Source of the DNA: an uncultured Lachnospiraceae bacterium
Lineage (GTDB): Bacteria; Bacillota; Clostridia; Lachnospirales; Lachnospiraceae
Direction of reading: 5' to 3'
NCBI GenBank assembly: GCA_949472775.1
Contig: CASWVG010000016.1
Span: forward strand, 1-47,866
DNA: 47,866 nt
The first letter of the stretch is position 1, and every line of letters begins with the position of its first letter. The position numbers and the translations under genes were made by a program. This document shows positions 39,138 to 47,750 of this stretch, piece by piece. The notes under the pieces were generated by a model. It was not told where the DNA came from. It saw nothing but the letters and a program-made list of their open reading frames with translations, and ran no database searches.

Positions 39138-39686
39138 GTGGAAATCAGTGAAAAAAATTTTGTCAGGCAGTTAAAAAAGAGAAATGAGCAGGCGCTGTAT
39201 TATGTCATAGACCATTACGGCTGGGTAATGAAAACGGTTGTAAAGCGGCAGATGGGGACGCTCCCGCATCTGTGGGACGACTGTATGAACGACACCCTGT
39301 TAGCCGTGTGGGATCATATCGACAGTTTTGACCCGAAGCGGTCAGAATTTCAGAACTGGCTTGCCGGGGTGTGCAGGTTTAAGGCATTGACCTATGTGCG
39401 CAAATATATACATGCGTCAAAAGAAGACCTGGTGGACCAGATGCCGGATTGGGAGGACGAGGCGGCCCAGCGGGAATTTCTCCGCCGGGAGTACGAGGAG
39501 GAAGCCTGTAGGATTCTCTCCTGTCTGAAGGAGGAGGACGCCGAAATCTTCCGGCTGGTCTTTCTGGAGGAATTGACCATGGACGAGGTGGCGCATCGAA
39601 TGAATATGAGCAAAACGGTGATTTATGGGCGTATCAGCAGAGGGAAAAAACATCTGCGACGGGCCGTTGCGGAAAGTGAGGTGTAG
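39138..39686 (+). CDS. ECF-type RNA polymerase sigma factor (SigV-like)
   Basis: The protein is 182 aa. Region 2 is visible in the WDDCMNDTLLAVWDHIDSFD and FQNWLAGVCRFKALTYVRKY stretches, and region 4 in EIFRLVFLEELTMDEVAHRM followed by SKTVIYGRISRGKKHLR. The downstream gene, 3 bp away, encodes a membrane RsiV-like anti-sigma factor, so this is a signal-responsive pair. I chose GTG 39138 because AAGGTGGTGGG precedes it; the earlier ATG at 39075 has no ribosome site. No ECF-type autoregulatory promoter is obvious upstream. Confidence 0.85.
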   Translation: MEISEKNFVRQLKKRNEQALYYVIDHYGWVMKTVVKRQMGTLPHLWDDCMNDTLLAVWDHIDSFDPKRSEFQNWLAGVCRFKALTYVRKYIHASKEDLVDQMPDWEDEAAQREFLRREYEEEACRILSCLKEEDAEIFRLVFLEELTMDEVAHRMNMSKTVIYGRISRGKKHLRRAVAESEV

Positions 39687-39689
39687 GAA

Positions 39690-40580
39690 ATGTCCAGAAT
39701 ATATGAAATGTGCAATGACATGGATTCGGAGAGTTTGTTAAAAAACAGGGAGCAGATGACCGAGGAGGAGAGGGAACGTCTGATAGACGGTCTGAAACGC
39801 GGGGGAATCCTTCCCGAACAGGGGAGAGGAAAAAGCAGGAAAAGCATGGGGAAAACAATCGGCTGGGCGGCGGCGGCAGCGGCGTTTATGCTGGTAATTG
39901 TGCCAAACACATCCGCCGAGGCAGCGTATGCGATGGAGCAGATTCCGATTCTTGGAGATGTGATCAGAGCGGTGACCATTCGGAATTATCAGTATGAGGA
40001 CGAGAATTTCTCAGCGGACATAGAGGAAGTGAGACTGGAAAATGTCGAAATGGAGGGAAGCATTCAGACCATCAACGAGAGCCTTGAGGAGATGACCGAC
40101 CGCCTGATTGCCAGATTTGAGGAACAGGTGGAACAGGGGGAAGGGCATAGCGGCATTTATGCGGGTCATGAGGTGGTGACAGATACGGACACCTGGTTTA
40201 CACTGCGGATCAATGTGACCGAGATTGAGGCAAGCGGCTTCCAATACCAATATTATTATCACATTGACAAGACGACGGGTGAAATTGTCTCTTTGGGGGA
40301 TTTATTTAAGGAAGGAGCGGACTATATCACCCCCATCAGCGAAAATATCAAGGAGCAGATGCGGGAACAGATGCAGGCGGACGAATCGAAAGTCTACTGG
40401 GTCGATTCCAAAGAAGAGGTGGGACATCAGTTTGAGACGGTGAAAGCGGATCAGAATTTTTATGTTAACCATGATGGACAGATTGTGATATGCTTTGATG
40501 AGTATGAAGTGGCTCCGGGCTATATGGGGCTGGTGGAGTTTACCGTAGATGAGGAAGCGGTTGCGGCGATCAGAAAATAA
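39690..40580 (+). CDS. RsiV-like anti-sigma factor with extracytoplasmic DUF3298-type domain
   Basis: The protein is 296 aa. A cytoplasmic N terminus of about 52 residues (MTEEERERLIDGLKRGG) would hold the sigma factor. One membrane helix follows (IGWAAAAAAFMLVIVP), then an extracytoplasmic domain with FTLRINVTEIEASGFQYQYY, the DKTTGEIVSLGDLFKEGADY core and a FYVNHDGQIVICFDEYEVAP end, typical of RsiV/DUF3298 proteins. In Bacillus RsiV binds lysozyme and is then cleaved, releasing SigV. By analogy this pair may sense lysozyme or another host wall-lytic factor, which is inference. GAGGTGTAGGA precedes ATG 39690. Confidence 0.82.
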   Translation: MSRIYEMCNDMDSESLLKNREQMTEEERERLIDGLKRGGILPEQGRGKSRKSMGKTIGWAAAAAAFMLVIVPNTSAEAAYAMEQIPILGDVIRAVTIRNYQYEDENFSADIEEVRLENVEMEGSIQTINESLEEMTDRLIARFEEQVEQGEGHSGIYAGHEVVTDTDTWFTLRINVTEIEASGFQYQYYYHIDKTTGEIVSLGDLFKEGADYITPISENIKEQMREQMQADESKVYWVDSKEEVGHQFETVKADQNFYVNHDGQIVICFDEYEVAPGYMGLVEFTVDEEAVAAIRK

Positions 40581-40622
40581 TCCCTGCACGGGATTGAGCG
40601 AGCGGAAGGAAGGAGAAAAAGA

Positions 40623-40700
40623 ACCTCCTGTCCGGCCGCAGGTCGGGGCGATATGGCGCCGTTTGGCGGCAGACCCCTGACAGCGGTCGGACCAGGAGGT
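40623..40700. terminator. 78-bp hairpin between convergent genes
   Basis: ACCTCCTG (40623-40630) pairs with CAGGAGGT (40693-40700). The next segments TCCGGCCGC/GCGGTCGGA, then GTCGGGG/CCCC(T)GAC and CGCC-GTTT-GGCG also pair, making one long, nearly continuous stem. It lies between the ends of the RsiV-like and FprA genes and could serve both strands, but no U-tract flanks it. Confidence 0.6.
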
Positions 40701-40725
40701 GGTAATCAGACAGATGAGACAGACG

Positions 40726-41883
40726 TTACTTCGACATCAGCTCCTCCGCCAGTGCCTCGATCTGTGCCATATTTTCCTCGTTCAATGCGGAGCGGATCTG
40801 CACCGTATTTTCCGCAAAGGTGATATCCTTACAGCCTTCCAGTCTGGCGCGCATGGCCTTTGCCGCCATAGGCGCCCAGGAGCCGTTTTCCATCAGGGCG
40901 ATGGTGCGGTTCTGATAGCTGTGGGAGATCAGTTCGTCAATAAATTCCCGCATGAAGGGGAACATTTCCGCGTTGTAGGTGGTGGTGGCAAGCACCAGTT
41001 TGCCGTAGCGGAACGCGTCTTCCACACACTCCGCCATATCTTCCCTGGCAAGGTCAGCCACGACGACCTTCGGACAGCCTTTGGCGGTCAGCTTTTCTGC
41101 CAGCAGTTCAGCAGCCGCGCGGGTGTGGCCGTAGACGGATGTGTAGGCGATCATAATGCCCTCAGACTCTACGCCGTAGGAGGACCATGTCTGATAAAGG
41201 TTTACATAATATTCCAAATTCTCCTTTAAAACAGGGCCGTGCAGCGGACAGATGATCTGGATGTCAAGGGCTGCGGCCTTTTTCAAAAGATTCTGCACCT
41301 GCATGCCGAATTTGCCCACAATACCGAAGTAGTAGCGTCGCGCTTCGCAGGCCCAGTCCTCGTCCGCATCGAGAGCGCCGAACTTGCCGAAACCGTCTGC
41401 GGAGAAGAGTACCTTGTCGTGAGCGTCATAGGTGACCATGACTTCCGGCCAGTGCACCATCGGTGCGGCCACAAACTGCAGGGTATGGGTGCCCAGAGAA
41501 ATCGTGTCTCCCTCCTTGATGATCTGGCGTCTGTCTGCGTAGTCTGTGCCGAAAAACTGTCTCATCATGGTGAAAGCAGGGGCGGATGCCACGAGAACCG
41601 CATCCGGGTAAGCGCTCGTAAAAGCGTCGATGCTGGCGGAGTGGTCGGGCTCCATGTGCTGTACGATCAAGTAATCCGGGGTGCGCCCGTCCAGCACAGC
41701 TTTCAGATTTTCCAGCCATTCCTCCTCAAAGTTGGTGTCCACCGTATCCATCACGGCGATTTTTTCATCCAGAATCACATAGGAATTGTAGGCCATGCCG
41801 TTCTCTACGGTGTACTGTCCCTCAAAGAGGTCGATGTCATGGTCGTTTACGCCTATGTAGCGAATGTCATTTGTGATCTGCAT
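40726..41883 (-). CDS. fprA: FprA-type flavodiiron protein (oxygen/NO reductase)
   Basis: The protein is 385 aa. The N-terminal beta-lactamase-like domain has the diiron ligands H-x-E-x-D-H in QHMEPDHSAS, then VHWPEV, SADGFG and PLHGP. The C-terminal flavodoxin domain starts IAYTSVYGHTRAAAELL. There is no rubredoxin extension, so it is class A. Such proteins reduce O2 to water (or NO to N2O) and protect strict anaerobes. AAGGAGA lies just upstream of ATG 41883. It is convergent with the RsiV-like gene and divergent from the 42078 gene. Confidence 0.92.
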   Translation of the reverse strand: MQITNDIRYIGVNDHDIDLFEGQYTVENGMAYNSYVILDEKIAVMDTVDTNFEEEWLENLKAVLDGRTPDYLIVQHMEPDHSASIDAFTSAYPDAVLVASAPAFTMMRQFFGTDYADRRQIIKEGDTISLGTHTLQFVAAPMVHWPEVMVTYDAHDKVLFSADGFGKFGALDADEDWACEARRYYFGIVGKFGMQVQNLLKKAAALDIQIICPLHGPVLKENLEYYVNLYQTWSSYGVESEGIMIAYTSVYGHTRAAAELLAEKLTAKGCPKVVVADLAREDMAECVEDAFRYGKLVLATTTYNAEMFPFMREFIDELISHSYQNRTIALMENGSWAPMAAKAMRARLEGCKDITFAENTVQIRSALNEENMAQIEALAEELMSK

Positions 41884-42007
41884 TGTGGTGTCTCCTTTTT
41901 ATATAATATATTCGCAGTGCCCGTCCGCGCAGTTCATACCATTGGCAATTACTGCTTTACAGGCTGTCTCTGCCCGCCGGGTTATCTGAATGAATGTGCA
42001 CTGCTTA

Positions 42008-42036
42008 TTGCCATCGCGTAGATTATATCATAAAAT
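42008..42036 (+). promoter_or_regulatory. Promoter of the 42078 gene
   Basis: TTGCCA (42008-42013), a 17-bp spacer and TAAAAT (42031-42036). The predicted start near 42043 gives a leader of about 35 nt. Confidence 0.5.
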
Positions 42037-42077
42037 GGATGGCAGGGTAAAACATATTTGGAAAGAATTTTTGGGCG

Positions 42078-43607
42078 ATGAAGACAGGTGTTTTTACAAG
42101 GATAAGATATTTCTTTCTCTTCATAGTGGGCGTGTTCATCGGAGCGCTTTTCCTGTGGGGTATTTGTGCGCGGCAAAATCAGGCGGGGGTGCAGGAGACG
42201 GAAAGCAATCTGTTGGAGAATAAAGATGCCGGTTTGTCAGAGAATCAAGGAGTTGCGGTAGACTACCCTTTTTCCGGGAAAGAGGAAGGATGGTCTTTGG
42301 TCCTGCGGGGAGGCAGTGAAAATGCGAAGGATAGGGAAGCGGCGGACAAAGAATCCGCAGAACGAAACTTTTGTCTGTATGATGAGAGCGGGCAGCTCTT
42401 GCAGCAATTCCCCTGCGGTGTCGCATCGGCAGAAGTGACTTTTCGGTATGATGTCTTGTTTGCATATTACAAGGATCTGATCGTCTATCCGGCAGACGCG
42501 CAGGAGACGGGAGCAGAAGGACTCTGCTATCAGTGGGAGAGTGAGAAACAGAGATTTGTGGCGGATCCCGTGGTGATCCCCTGGTATCAGGAAGGCTCTG
42601 TAAGGGAAGAGGCGTTTTTGGTATGCGGTGCGGAAGATGGCACGGAAGAAACTGTGGAGACCAAGTCAGTCTGCAGGATCCATAAGGGGCTTCGGCGCGT
42701 GATTGAACTGCGCAGATGGACAGTGCGCAAAGATGCGGTGACGGAAGAAGAAAACCTTTGCATTCGGGACTGTCTGGAAGAACAGGATATCTATACGGGG
42801 AACGTGGAAAGATGTGAAACGGTTGGCTTGCGGAATGAGAAATATTATCAATATCTGCTTTGGGAAGGATTGAAACGGTTTGGGAGTGCAAAGGACGGCA
42901 ATCCGATTCGGATGGTAAAGGATCATCTGGAACAGGCAGAGTATGAGGATAAGCAGGCATTTCTGGCGGATTATGGTTTCGCGGGAGCGGAGCCGTTTTA
43001 CAAATACTGTGATCGGTTTGGCAATCTGCTCATGGAGTTATATTTCGACCCGCAGGCAGGAAGGGGCTGTGGAATCCGCTATTATGATTACTATGATGAA
43101 AATCTGGAGAAAAGAGCCGGACGTGACGGGTTTGCATTTGAGGAAATGGAAACCGGTGTGTGGAAACCGCAGGACACATTTTCCACGCGGGCTATTTCAG
43201 GAAAAAATACCAGAGAACAACATTGGCCGCGGGAGATTTATGAGTATACGGAAGATGATAAGCTGTCTTCATTTGAGGCAAAAACAACGGATCTGGTCGA
43301 TGGGGCGCCGATGGAAGTGAGTCTGCTTTCTTTGGATTATATCTACCGTGATGACGGGACGCTGTATCATAAAGAATACTATCATTATCCTAAATTTTAT
43401 GGCACCACCGGGTACATCCAGTCCGGCGATTATGACGAGCAGGGCAGATTGACCTATCAATATAGTTATATTACGCATGGCGCGATAGACGAATATTATC
43501 TATATGAAGGAAACAGGATGGAGCCGGCATACTGCCTGCTTCTGGATTGGGGCGGGGGCGGCGTTTGTGTGAAGATGTCCGCGTATCACAGCAATGAGCA
43601 ATCATAA
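42078..43607 (+). CDS. Membrane-anchored extracytoplasmic protein of unknown function
   Basis: The protein is 509 aa. One N-terminal membrane segment (IRYFFLFIVGVFIGALFLWG) is followed by ICARQ, then an acidic linker and a long extracytoplasmic region. No lipobox in standard form is seen. The last 150 residues have YD/RHS-like strand repeats (LDYIYRDDGTLYHKEYYHYP, then GDYDEQGRLTYQYSY and DEYYLYEG). It may be a surface or wall-associated protein. I recognise no family. The ribosome site is weak (TTTGGGCG). The MATE exporter starts 13 bp after its stop, so the two are probably co-transcribed. Confidence 0.7.
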   Translation: MKTGVFTRIRYFFLFIVGVFIGALFLWGICARQNQAGVQETESNLLENKDAGLSENQGVAVDYPFSGKEEGWSLVLRGGSENAKDREAADKESAERNFCLYDESGQLLQQFPCGVASAEVTFRYDVLFAYYKDLIVYPADAQETGAEGLCYQWESEKQRFVADPVVIPWYQEGSVREEAFLVCGAEDGTEETVETKSVCRIHKGLRRVIELRRWTVRKDAVTEEENLCIRDCLEEQDIYTGNVERCETVGLRNEKYYQYLLWEGLKRFGSAKDGNPIRMVKDHLEQAEYEDKQAFLADYGFAGAEPFYKYCDRFGNLLMELYFDPQAGRGCGIRYYDYYDENLEKRAGRDGFAFEEMETGVWKPQDTFSTRAISGKNTREQHWPREIYEYTEDDKLSSFEAKTTDLVDGAPMEVSLLSLDYIYRDDGTLYHKEYYHYPKFYGTTGYIQSGDYDEQGRLTYQYSYITHGAIDEYYLYEGNRMEPAYCLLLDWGGGGVCVKMSAYHSNEQS

Positions 43608-43620
43608 AAGGAGTATATCA

Positions 43621-44976
43621 ATGCAGTCCGCTGATTTTTCACAGGGTAAGGTCTGGCAGAATATTGTTGCACAGTCCCTTCCTTTGATTCTGGCACAGCT
43701 TGTACAGCTTTTATATAATGTGGTAGACCGTATCTATATCGGGCATCTGCCGGGGGCCGACAGCATGGCGTTAACCGGCATTGGTCTGGCGTTCCCGCTG
43801 ACGACTCTGATTGCGGCGCTCACCTTTCTGTTCGGGACAGGCGGCACGCCGCTTTTTTCCATTGCCAGAGGGGCAGGACAGGAAGAACGGGCGGGGAAAA
43901 TTCTGGGCAATACGTTTTCTCTTCTGCTTGGTACATCGGTGGTGATGTTTTTTCTCTGCTATCTGTTTCGCAGGCCGGTGCTCTATCTGTTCGGCGCAAG
44001 CGATGCCTCCTATGTGTATGCCAATGCGTACCTGAAAATTTATCTGTGGGGGACGCCGTTTACCATGCTTGCTACGGGGTTAAACGGGTTTATCAATGCG
44101 CAGGGATTTCCCCGCATGGGCATGATGACAACCCTGTTAGGAGCAGCGTTGAATCTGATACTGGATCCGATTTTTATCTTCGGGCTTCACATGGGTGTGG
44201 GCGGTGCGGCGCTTGCCACGGTGATCAGTCAGGCGGTTTCCTGTATCTGGGTGCTCTGGTTTCTGACTGGGAAAAAGGCGCTGCTTCCCATGAAGAAGAA
44301 GGATCTGCGGGTAGAAGGGAAACTGGCAAAGGAGATCATGGCGCTTGGCATGTCCGGCTTTATCATGCAGGGGACGAATTGTCTGGTGCAGGTGGTGTGC
44401 AACGCAACGCTGAAAATTTATGGCGGCGATCTCTATGTGGGTATAATGACGGTGATCAATTCCACCAGAGAGATTCTTGCCCTGCCCGTCAGCGGGATCT
44501 CGAGCGGCGCGCAGCCTGTACTGGGATATAATTACGGCGCGAAGGCGTATGAAAGAGTACGGCAGGAGATTCGGTTTACTGCCGCTCTGGGAATCCTGTA
44601 TACGCTCCTGGCATGGCTTTTGGTGATCCTGAGTCCGCATCTGCTGTTATCAGTATTTACAGAGGATCCCGCCATGATCGAAGCGGGAGTGGGTGCCATG
44701 CGCCTATACTTTTTCGGCTTCTTCTTTATGGCGTTTCAGTTTACGGGACAGTCCGCTTTCACGGCGCTGGGAGACTCGCGCCACGCAATCTTTTTCTCGC
44801 TGCTTCGCAAAGCAGTGATCGTCGCGCCGCTGACGGTGCTCCTGCCCAGGTTCGGGTTTGGCGTGGACGGGGTGTTTCTGGCGGAGCCGGTCTCCAATGC
44901 GATCGGCGGGGTGGCGTGCTTCGTGACAATGTATGTGACGCTCTACCGGAAGCTGGGGTGCGAGGAAAAAGTCTGA
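43621..44976 (+). CDS. MATE-family multidrug/cation antiporter
   Basis: The protein is 451 aa with twelve expected membrane helices, in two homologous halves. The N-terminal block ILAQLVQLLYNVVDRIYIGH and TGIGLAFPLTTLIAALTFLF, with the mid-protein GMSGFIMQGTNCLVQVV and LPVSGISSGAQPVLGYNYGA, are typical of MepA/DinF-type MATE proteins. It exports cationic drugs or metabolites by Na+ or H+ exchange. I chose ATG 43621, preceded by AAAGGAG; the earlier in-frame ATG lies inside the upstream gene. Confidence 0.92.
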   Translation: MQSADFSQGKVWQNIVAQSLPLILAQLVQLLYNVVDRIYIGHLPGADSMALTGIGLAFPLTTLIAALTFLFGTGGTPLFSIARGAGQEERAGKILGNTFSLLLGTSVVMFFLCYLFRRPVLYLFGASDASYVYANAYLKIYLWGTPFTMLATGLNGFINAQGFPRMGMMTTLLGAALNLILDPIFIFGLHMGVGGAALATVISQAVSCIWVLWFLTGKKALLPMKKKDLRVEGKLAKEIMALGMSGFIMQGTNCLVQVVCNATLKIYGGDLYVGIMTVINSTREILALPVSGISSGAQPVLGYNYGAKAYERVRQEIRFTAALGILYTLLAWLLVILSPHLLLSVFTEDPAMIEAGVGAMRLYFFGFFFMAFQFTGQSAFTALGDSRHAIFFSLLRKAVIVAPLTVLLPRFGFGVDGVFLAEPVSNAIGGVACFVTMYVTLYRKLGCEEKV

Positions 44977-45305
44977 CATTATGGTATAGTTTTGACTGGA
45001 ATGGTAGGCATATTTGATATATGGATTTTGAGATGCAGCAGGAAGGGCAAATTTTGATTGAAAATATGCAAGATTAAGTATATAATATGCCTATTAAGCA
45101 GGTATGGAGTTACTTTTCGCACCGTATCATGCATTTGTTGTATTCTGTCGGAGTCAGCGGAGTTTTCAAGAATATTGGAATGCAGATTAATTTTAAAAAG
45201 TATGTTATAATCTAAATAATAAAGTGATTTGCTATTGAAGGATGTTACGCATTTAATTAAACAAATTCCTGAGTCTGGGGCATACTCTTATATTAGGAGG
45301 TGCCT
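44977..45305. other. AT-rich intergenic stretch with promoters and possible long leader
   Basis: No gene is supported here. TTGAAA (45058-45063), 17 bp, TATAAT (45081-45086) is a good promoter some 220 bp before the next start. A second TATAAT is at 45206-45211. TAGGCATAT (45005-45013) is repeated inverted as ATATGCCTA (45085-45093), the latter at the predicted start. The leader may be long or may contain a small RNA. The base composition change marks the left edge of an inserted cassette. Confidence 0.4.
45058..45086 (+). promoter_or_regulatory. Promoter upstream of the two-gene cassette
   Basis: TTGAAA (45058-45063), a 17-bp spacer and TATAAT (45081-45086), giving a predicted start near 45093. 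Confidence 0.55.
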
Positions 45306-45530
45306 ATGCGAAAAGGAGGATTTAACATGTACTTAACGAAGGAGAAAAGAGAATCAAATTTATATCGAGGTTATAAACCTCAATTACCCAAACATCAAGA
45401 AGCGGAAGTTCAGGTATATGTCTCTCATGCAATAAGCAGAGATATCTCAAAACATATGCAGGAAGCAATTAAATCTATGTCTGCCATGATAGCTCATGGT
45501 TTAATCGAAGGAGGCGAGGATCATGGCTGA
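45306..45530 (+). CDS. Small protein of unknown function, dual start possible
   Basis: The frame gives 74 aa from ATG 45306 or 67 aa from ATG 45327. Both are in frame and both have perfect ribosome sites: TTAGGAGGTG before the first and AAAAGGAGGATT before the second, the latter written within codons 2-6 of the longer form. The protein is hydrophilic (NLYRGYKPQLPKHQEAEVQV, then a helix with HMQEAIKSMSAMIAHGL). No membrane segment or known family. It overlaps the next gene by 8 nt, so the two products probably work together. Confidence 0.6.
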   Translation: MRKGGFNMYLTKEKRESNLYRGYKPQLPKHQEAEVQVYVSHAISRDISKHMQEAIKSMSAMIAHGLIEGGEDHG

Positions 45531-45975
45531 AAAGGAGCGGGTTGTTAAAGAAAAAGAGGAAGCGGAAGAATTATCGGAAGATAGTAAAGAGATAGAGGCA
45601 GAATTAGAAGAGGTTTTAGATAGTGTTCCGCCAGAACATAGAAAGATAATAGAACGTATGATGATTTCATCTGTTCAGATGAGAAGTATCGCATCTCCGC
45701 CGGAAGCAGTCGTGATGAAAAAACTGACACCGGAGCATATCTCTCAGTTTTTAGATGGGGCGTCGCAGGAAATGCAAAAGAGCTATGCAGAAAGGTTTCA
45801 TAAAAAGGTATTTACGTTTTTAACTATGATTGTGGCAATGATTTTCTTTGTTGTAATTATTATGTTATTAAGAGATGACACAGATGTTATGGAAAAGGTA
45901 ATATATGCTGTCGGAGGTGTCTGTGCAGGAGCATTTGGTGGTTATGGTCTTGCGAAGAAAAGCGGAGATGATTAG
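45523..45975 (+). CDS. Small two-helix membrane protein of unknown function
   Basis: The protein is 150 aa. An acidic coiled-coil start (KEKEEAEELSEDSKEIEAEL) leads to a helical region (PPEHRKIIERMMISSVQMRS, LTPEHISQFLDGASQEMQKS) and two C-terminal membrane helices (FTFLTMIVAMIFFVVIIMLL and VIYAVGGVCAGAFGGYGLA). The plan faintly recalls DUF2335-type membrane proteins, which I cannot confirm. ATG 45523 lies within the end of the preceding gene with GGAGGCGAGG upstream. Low G+C contrasts with tcdA next door. Confidence 0.6.
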   Translation: MAEKERVVKEKEEAEELSEDSKEIEAELEEVLDSVPPEHRKIIERMMISSVQMRSIASPPEAVVMKKLTPEHISQFLDGASQEMQKSYAERFHKKVFTFLTMIVAMIFFVVIIMLLRDDTDVMEKVIYAVGGVCAGAFGGYGLAKKSGDD

Positions 45976-45997
45976 AAAACAGAAGTTCATATTTGTA

Positions 45998-46052
45998 AAC
46001 AGAGAATAGCGCCTTGTTAGGTCGAAACAGGAGCGCTATTCTCTGTTTGTTG
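45998..46052 (+). terminator. Terminator of the two-gene cassette
   Basis: AACAGAGAATAGCGC (45998-46012) and GCGCTATTCTCTGTT (46033-46047) form a 15-bp perfect stem followed by TGTTG; TGTT/AACA pairs inside the loop. Confidence 0.75.
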
Positions 46053-46113
46053 AGAAATCAAGACAGGCTTCGTCATATAGAGATAAGATAGCAGAGAGAA
46101 AAGAGAGGAAATC

Positions 46114-46857
46114 ATGCGGGAAGAATTTTGCAGAACAGAGATGCTTTTGGGTGCGGACGCGATGGACAGGCTGGCACGCTTTCGTGTAGCGGTGTTCGGC
46201 GTGGGCGGCGTGGGCGGCTATGTGTGTGAGGCGCTGGCCCGCAGCGGCGTGGGCGCCCTTGATCTGATTGACAAGGACAAGGTGGCGCTCTCCAATATCA
46301 ACCGACAGATCATTGCCACCCGGGAGACGGTGGGAAGAGAGAAGACCGAGGTGATGCGGGAGCGGATTCTCTCCATCAACCCGGATGCGGTGGTGCGCGT
46401 TTACTCTTGCTTTTTTCTGCCGGAAAATGCGGATAGTTTTCCATTCAGTGAATATGATTATGTAGTGGATGCGGTGGACACCGTGACGGCGAAGATTGAG
46501 TTGGTAATGCGGGCGAAAGAGGCGGGCGTGCCGGTGATCAGCAGCATGGGGGCGGGCAATAAGCTGGATGCCACGGCTTTTCGTGTGGCGGATATCTATG
46601 AGACGAAGGTGTGCCCTCTCGCGCGTGTGATGCGCAGGGAGCTGAAAAAGCGGCATGTGGAACATCTGAAAGTGGTGTATTCGGAGGAAGAGCCGGTTAC
46701 CCAGGTATATGCTGCGGCCAATCTGCCGGAGGAGGGCATGGCGGAGATGGGTGTGCGAAAAAAACCACTTCCCGGAAGTGTCGCTTTTGTCCCTTCCGTA
46801 GCAGGGCTTATCATCGCAGGGGAGGTGGTGAAGGATCTGGCGGGAAGGGGACGCTAA
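46114..46857 (+). CDS. tcdA: tRNA threonylcarbamoyladenosine dehydratase
   Basis: The protein is 247 aa, E1/ThiF-like. The nucleotide-binding loop is FGVGGVGGYVCEAL near the N terminus, with IDKDKVALSNINRQI and DYVVDAVDTVTAK next, and KVCPLARVMRRELKK carrying the conserved Cys near the C-terminal third. It cyclises t6A37 of ANN-decoding tRNAs to ct6A using ATP. GAGAGGAAATC precedes ATG 46114. The membrane phosphoesterase gene follows 44 bp downstream and may be co-transcribed. Confidence 0.92.
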   Translation: MREEFCRTEMLLGADAMDRLARFRVAVFGVGGVGGYVCEALARSGVGALDLIDKDKVALSNINRQIIATRETVGREKTEVMRERILSINPDAVVRVYSCFFLPENADSFPFSEYDYVVDAVDTVTAKIELVMRAKEAGVPVISSMGAGNKLDATAFRVADIYETKVCPLARVMRRELKKRHVEHLKVVYSEEEPVTQVYAAANLPEEGMAEMGVRKKPLPGSVAFVPSVAGLIIAGEVVKDLAGRGR

Positions 46858-46901
46858 AACGTATCGTTTTGATGATTGGTCGTAAAAGAAAGGGTCGTTA
46901 T

Positions 46902-47750
46902 ATGTTTAGATTTATGAAAAGAATGGTTTTGTTCATTCTTTTATTTACCATTCTGTTATTGGGAGTGACAGGATATGCGTACTTTATAGAACCTGATTTA
47001 CTAAGAGTGAAATGTCTGTCAATCAGAACAGAAAAAGAAGTGCATCCCTGTAAAATTGTATTTTTTACGGATACCCATTTCGGAAAGTATTACAGTGAAA
47101 GCCATGTCGAAGATATTGTGAAAAAAATAAACGAGCGAGACGCCGATTTTGTTATTTTCGGCGGTGATTTGCTGGATAACTATGCGCGTGACTGCAATTC
47201 TCTGGATATGGAATATCTGGAGGATAAGTTTTTGGAAATGCAGGCGGCTGCCGGCAAATATGCTGTTTGGGGAAACCATGATTACGGGGGCGGAGCGGTC
47301 CGTATCTATGAAGAATTTATGTCTTCCTGCGGTTTTGAACTGCTGAATGATGAAAGTCGTTTGTTTGAAGCGTATGGCATTACAATCCGGGGTTATGATG
47401 ATTACCTGATGGGGTGGACGGATCCGTCGTTATACAAGATTGAAAGCGATTGCTTCCAGGTTATTGCTTCCCATGAACCTGTCATTTCTAAATTTATAGA
47501 GAATAGCGGCGACAATATTTTGCTGTCCGGGCATACGCACGGAGGGCAGGTGACGATTCCGTTTGTCACTTCTAAATTGCTTCCGGAAGGTTCTGGAACA
47601 TTTCAGAAAGGCTTCTATTCTGCCCAAAAGATAGGAACTTCTACTTCCTTACAGATGTATGTCAGCGATGGTATTGGCATGACGAGATACCCGTTTCGGT
47701 TTTTAAATATACCGGAAATTGTGGAAGTGAATATCCTGCCAGCCAAATAG
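46902..47750 (+). CDS. Membrane-anchored metallophosphoesterase (YkuE/YaeI-like)
   Basis: The protein is 282 aa. A signal-anchor helix (MVLFILLFTILLLGVTGYAY) is followed by a calcineurin-like domain: D57 and H59 in FTDTHFG, GGDLLD (87-92), GNHDY (124-128), ASHEP and GHTHGGQ. These supply the two-metal site. Family members act on lipid or wall-precursor phosphoesters, such as UDP-diacylglucosamine or lipid-linked phosphates, on the outer membrane face. I chose ATG 46902 with AAAGGG upstream; an in-frame ATG at 46872 would add ten basic residues. Confidence 0.85.
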   Translation: MFRFMKRMVLFILLFTILLLGVTGYAYFIEPDLLRVKCLSIRTEKEVHPCKIVFFTDTHFGKYYSESHVEDIVKKINERDADFVIFGGDLLDNYARDCNSLDMEYLEDKFLEMQAAAGKYAVWGNHDYGGGAVRIYEEFMSSCGFELLNDESRLFEAYGITIRGYDDYLMGWTDPSLYKIESDCFQVIASHEPVISKFIENSGDNILLSGHTHGGQVTIPFVTSKLLPEGSGTFQKGFYSAQKIGTSTSLQMYVSDGIGMTRYPFRFLNIPEIVEVNILPAK

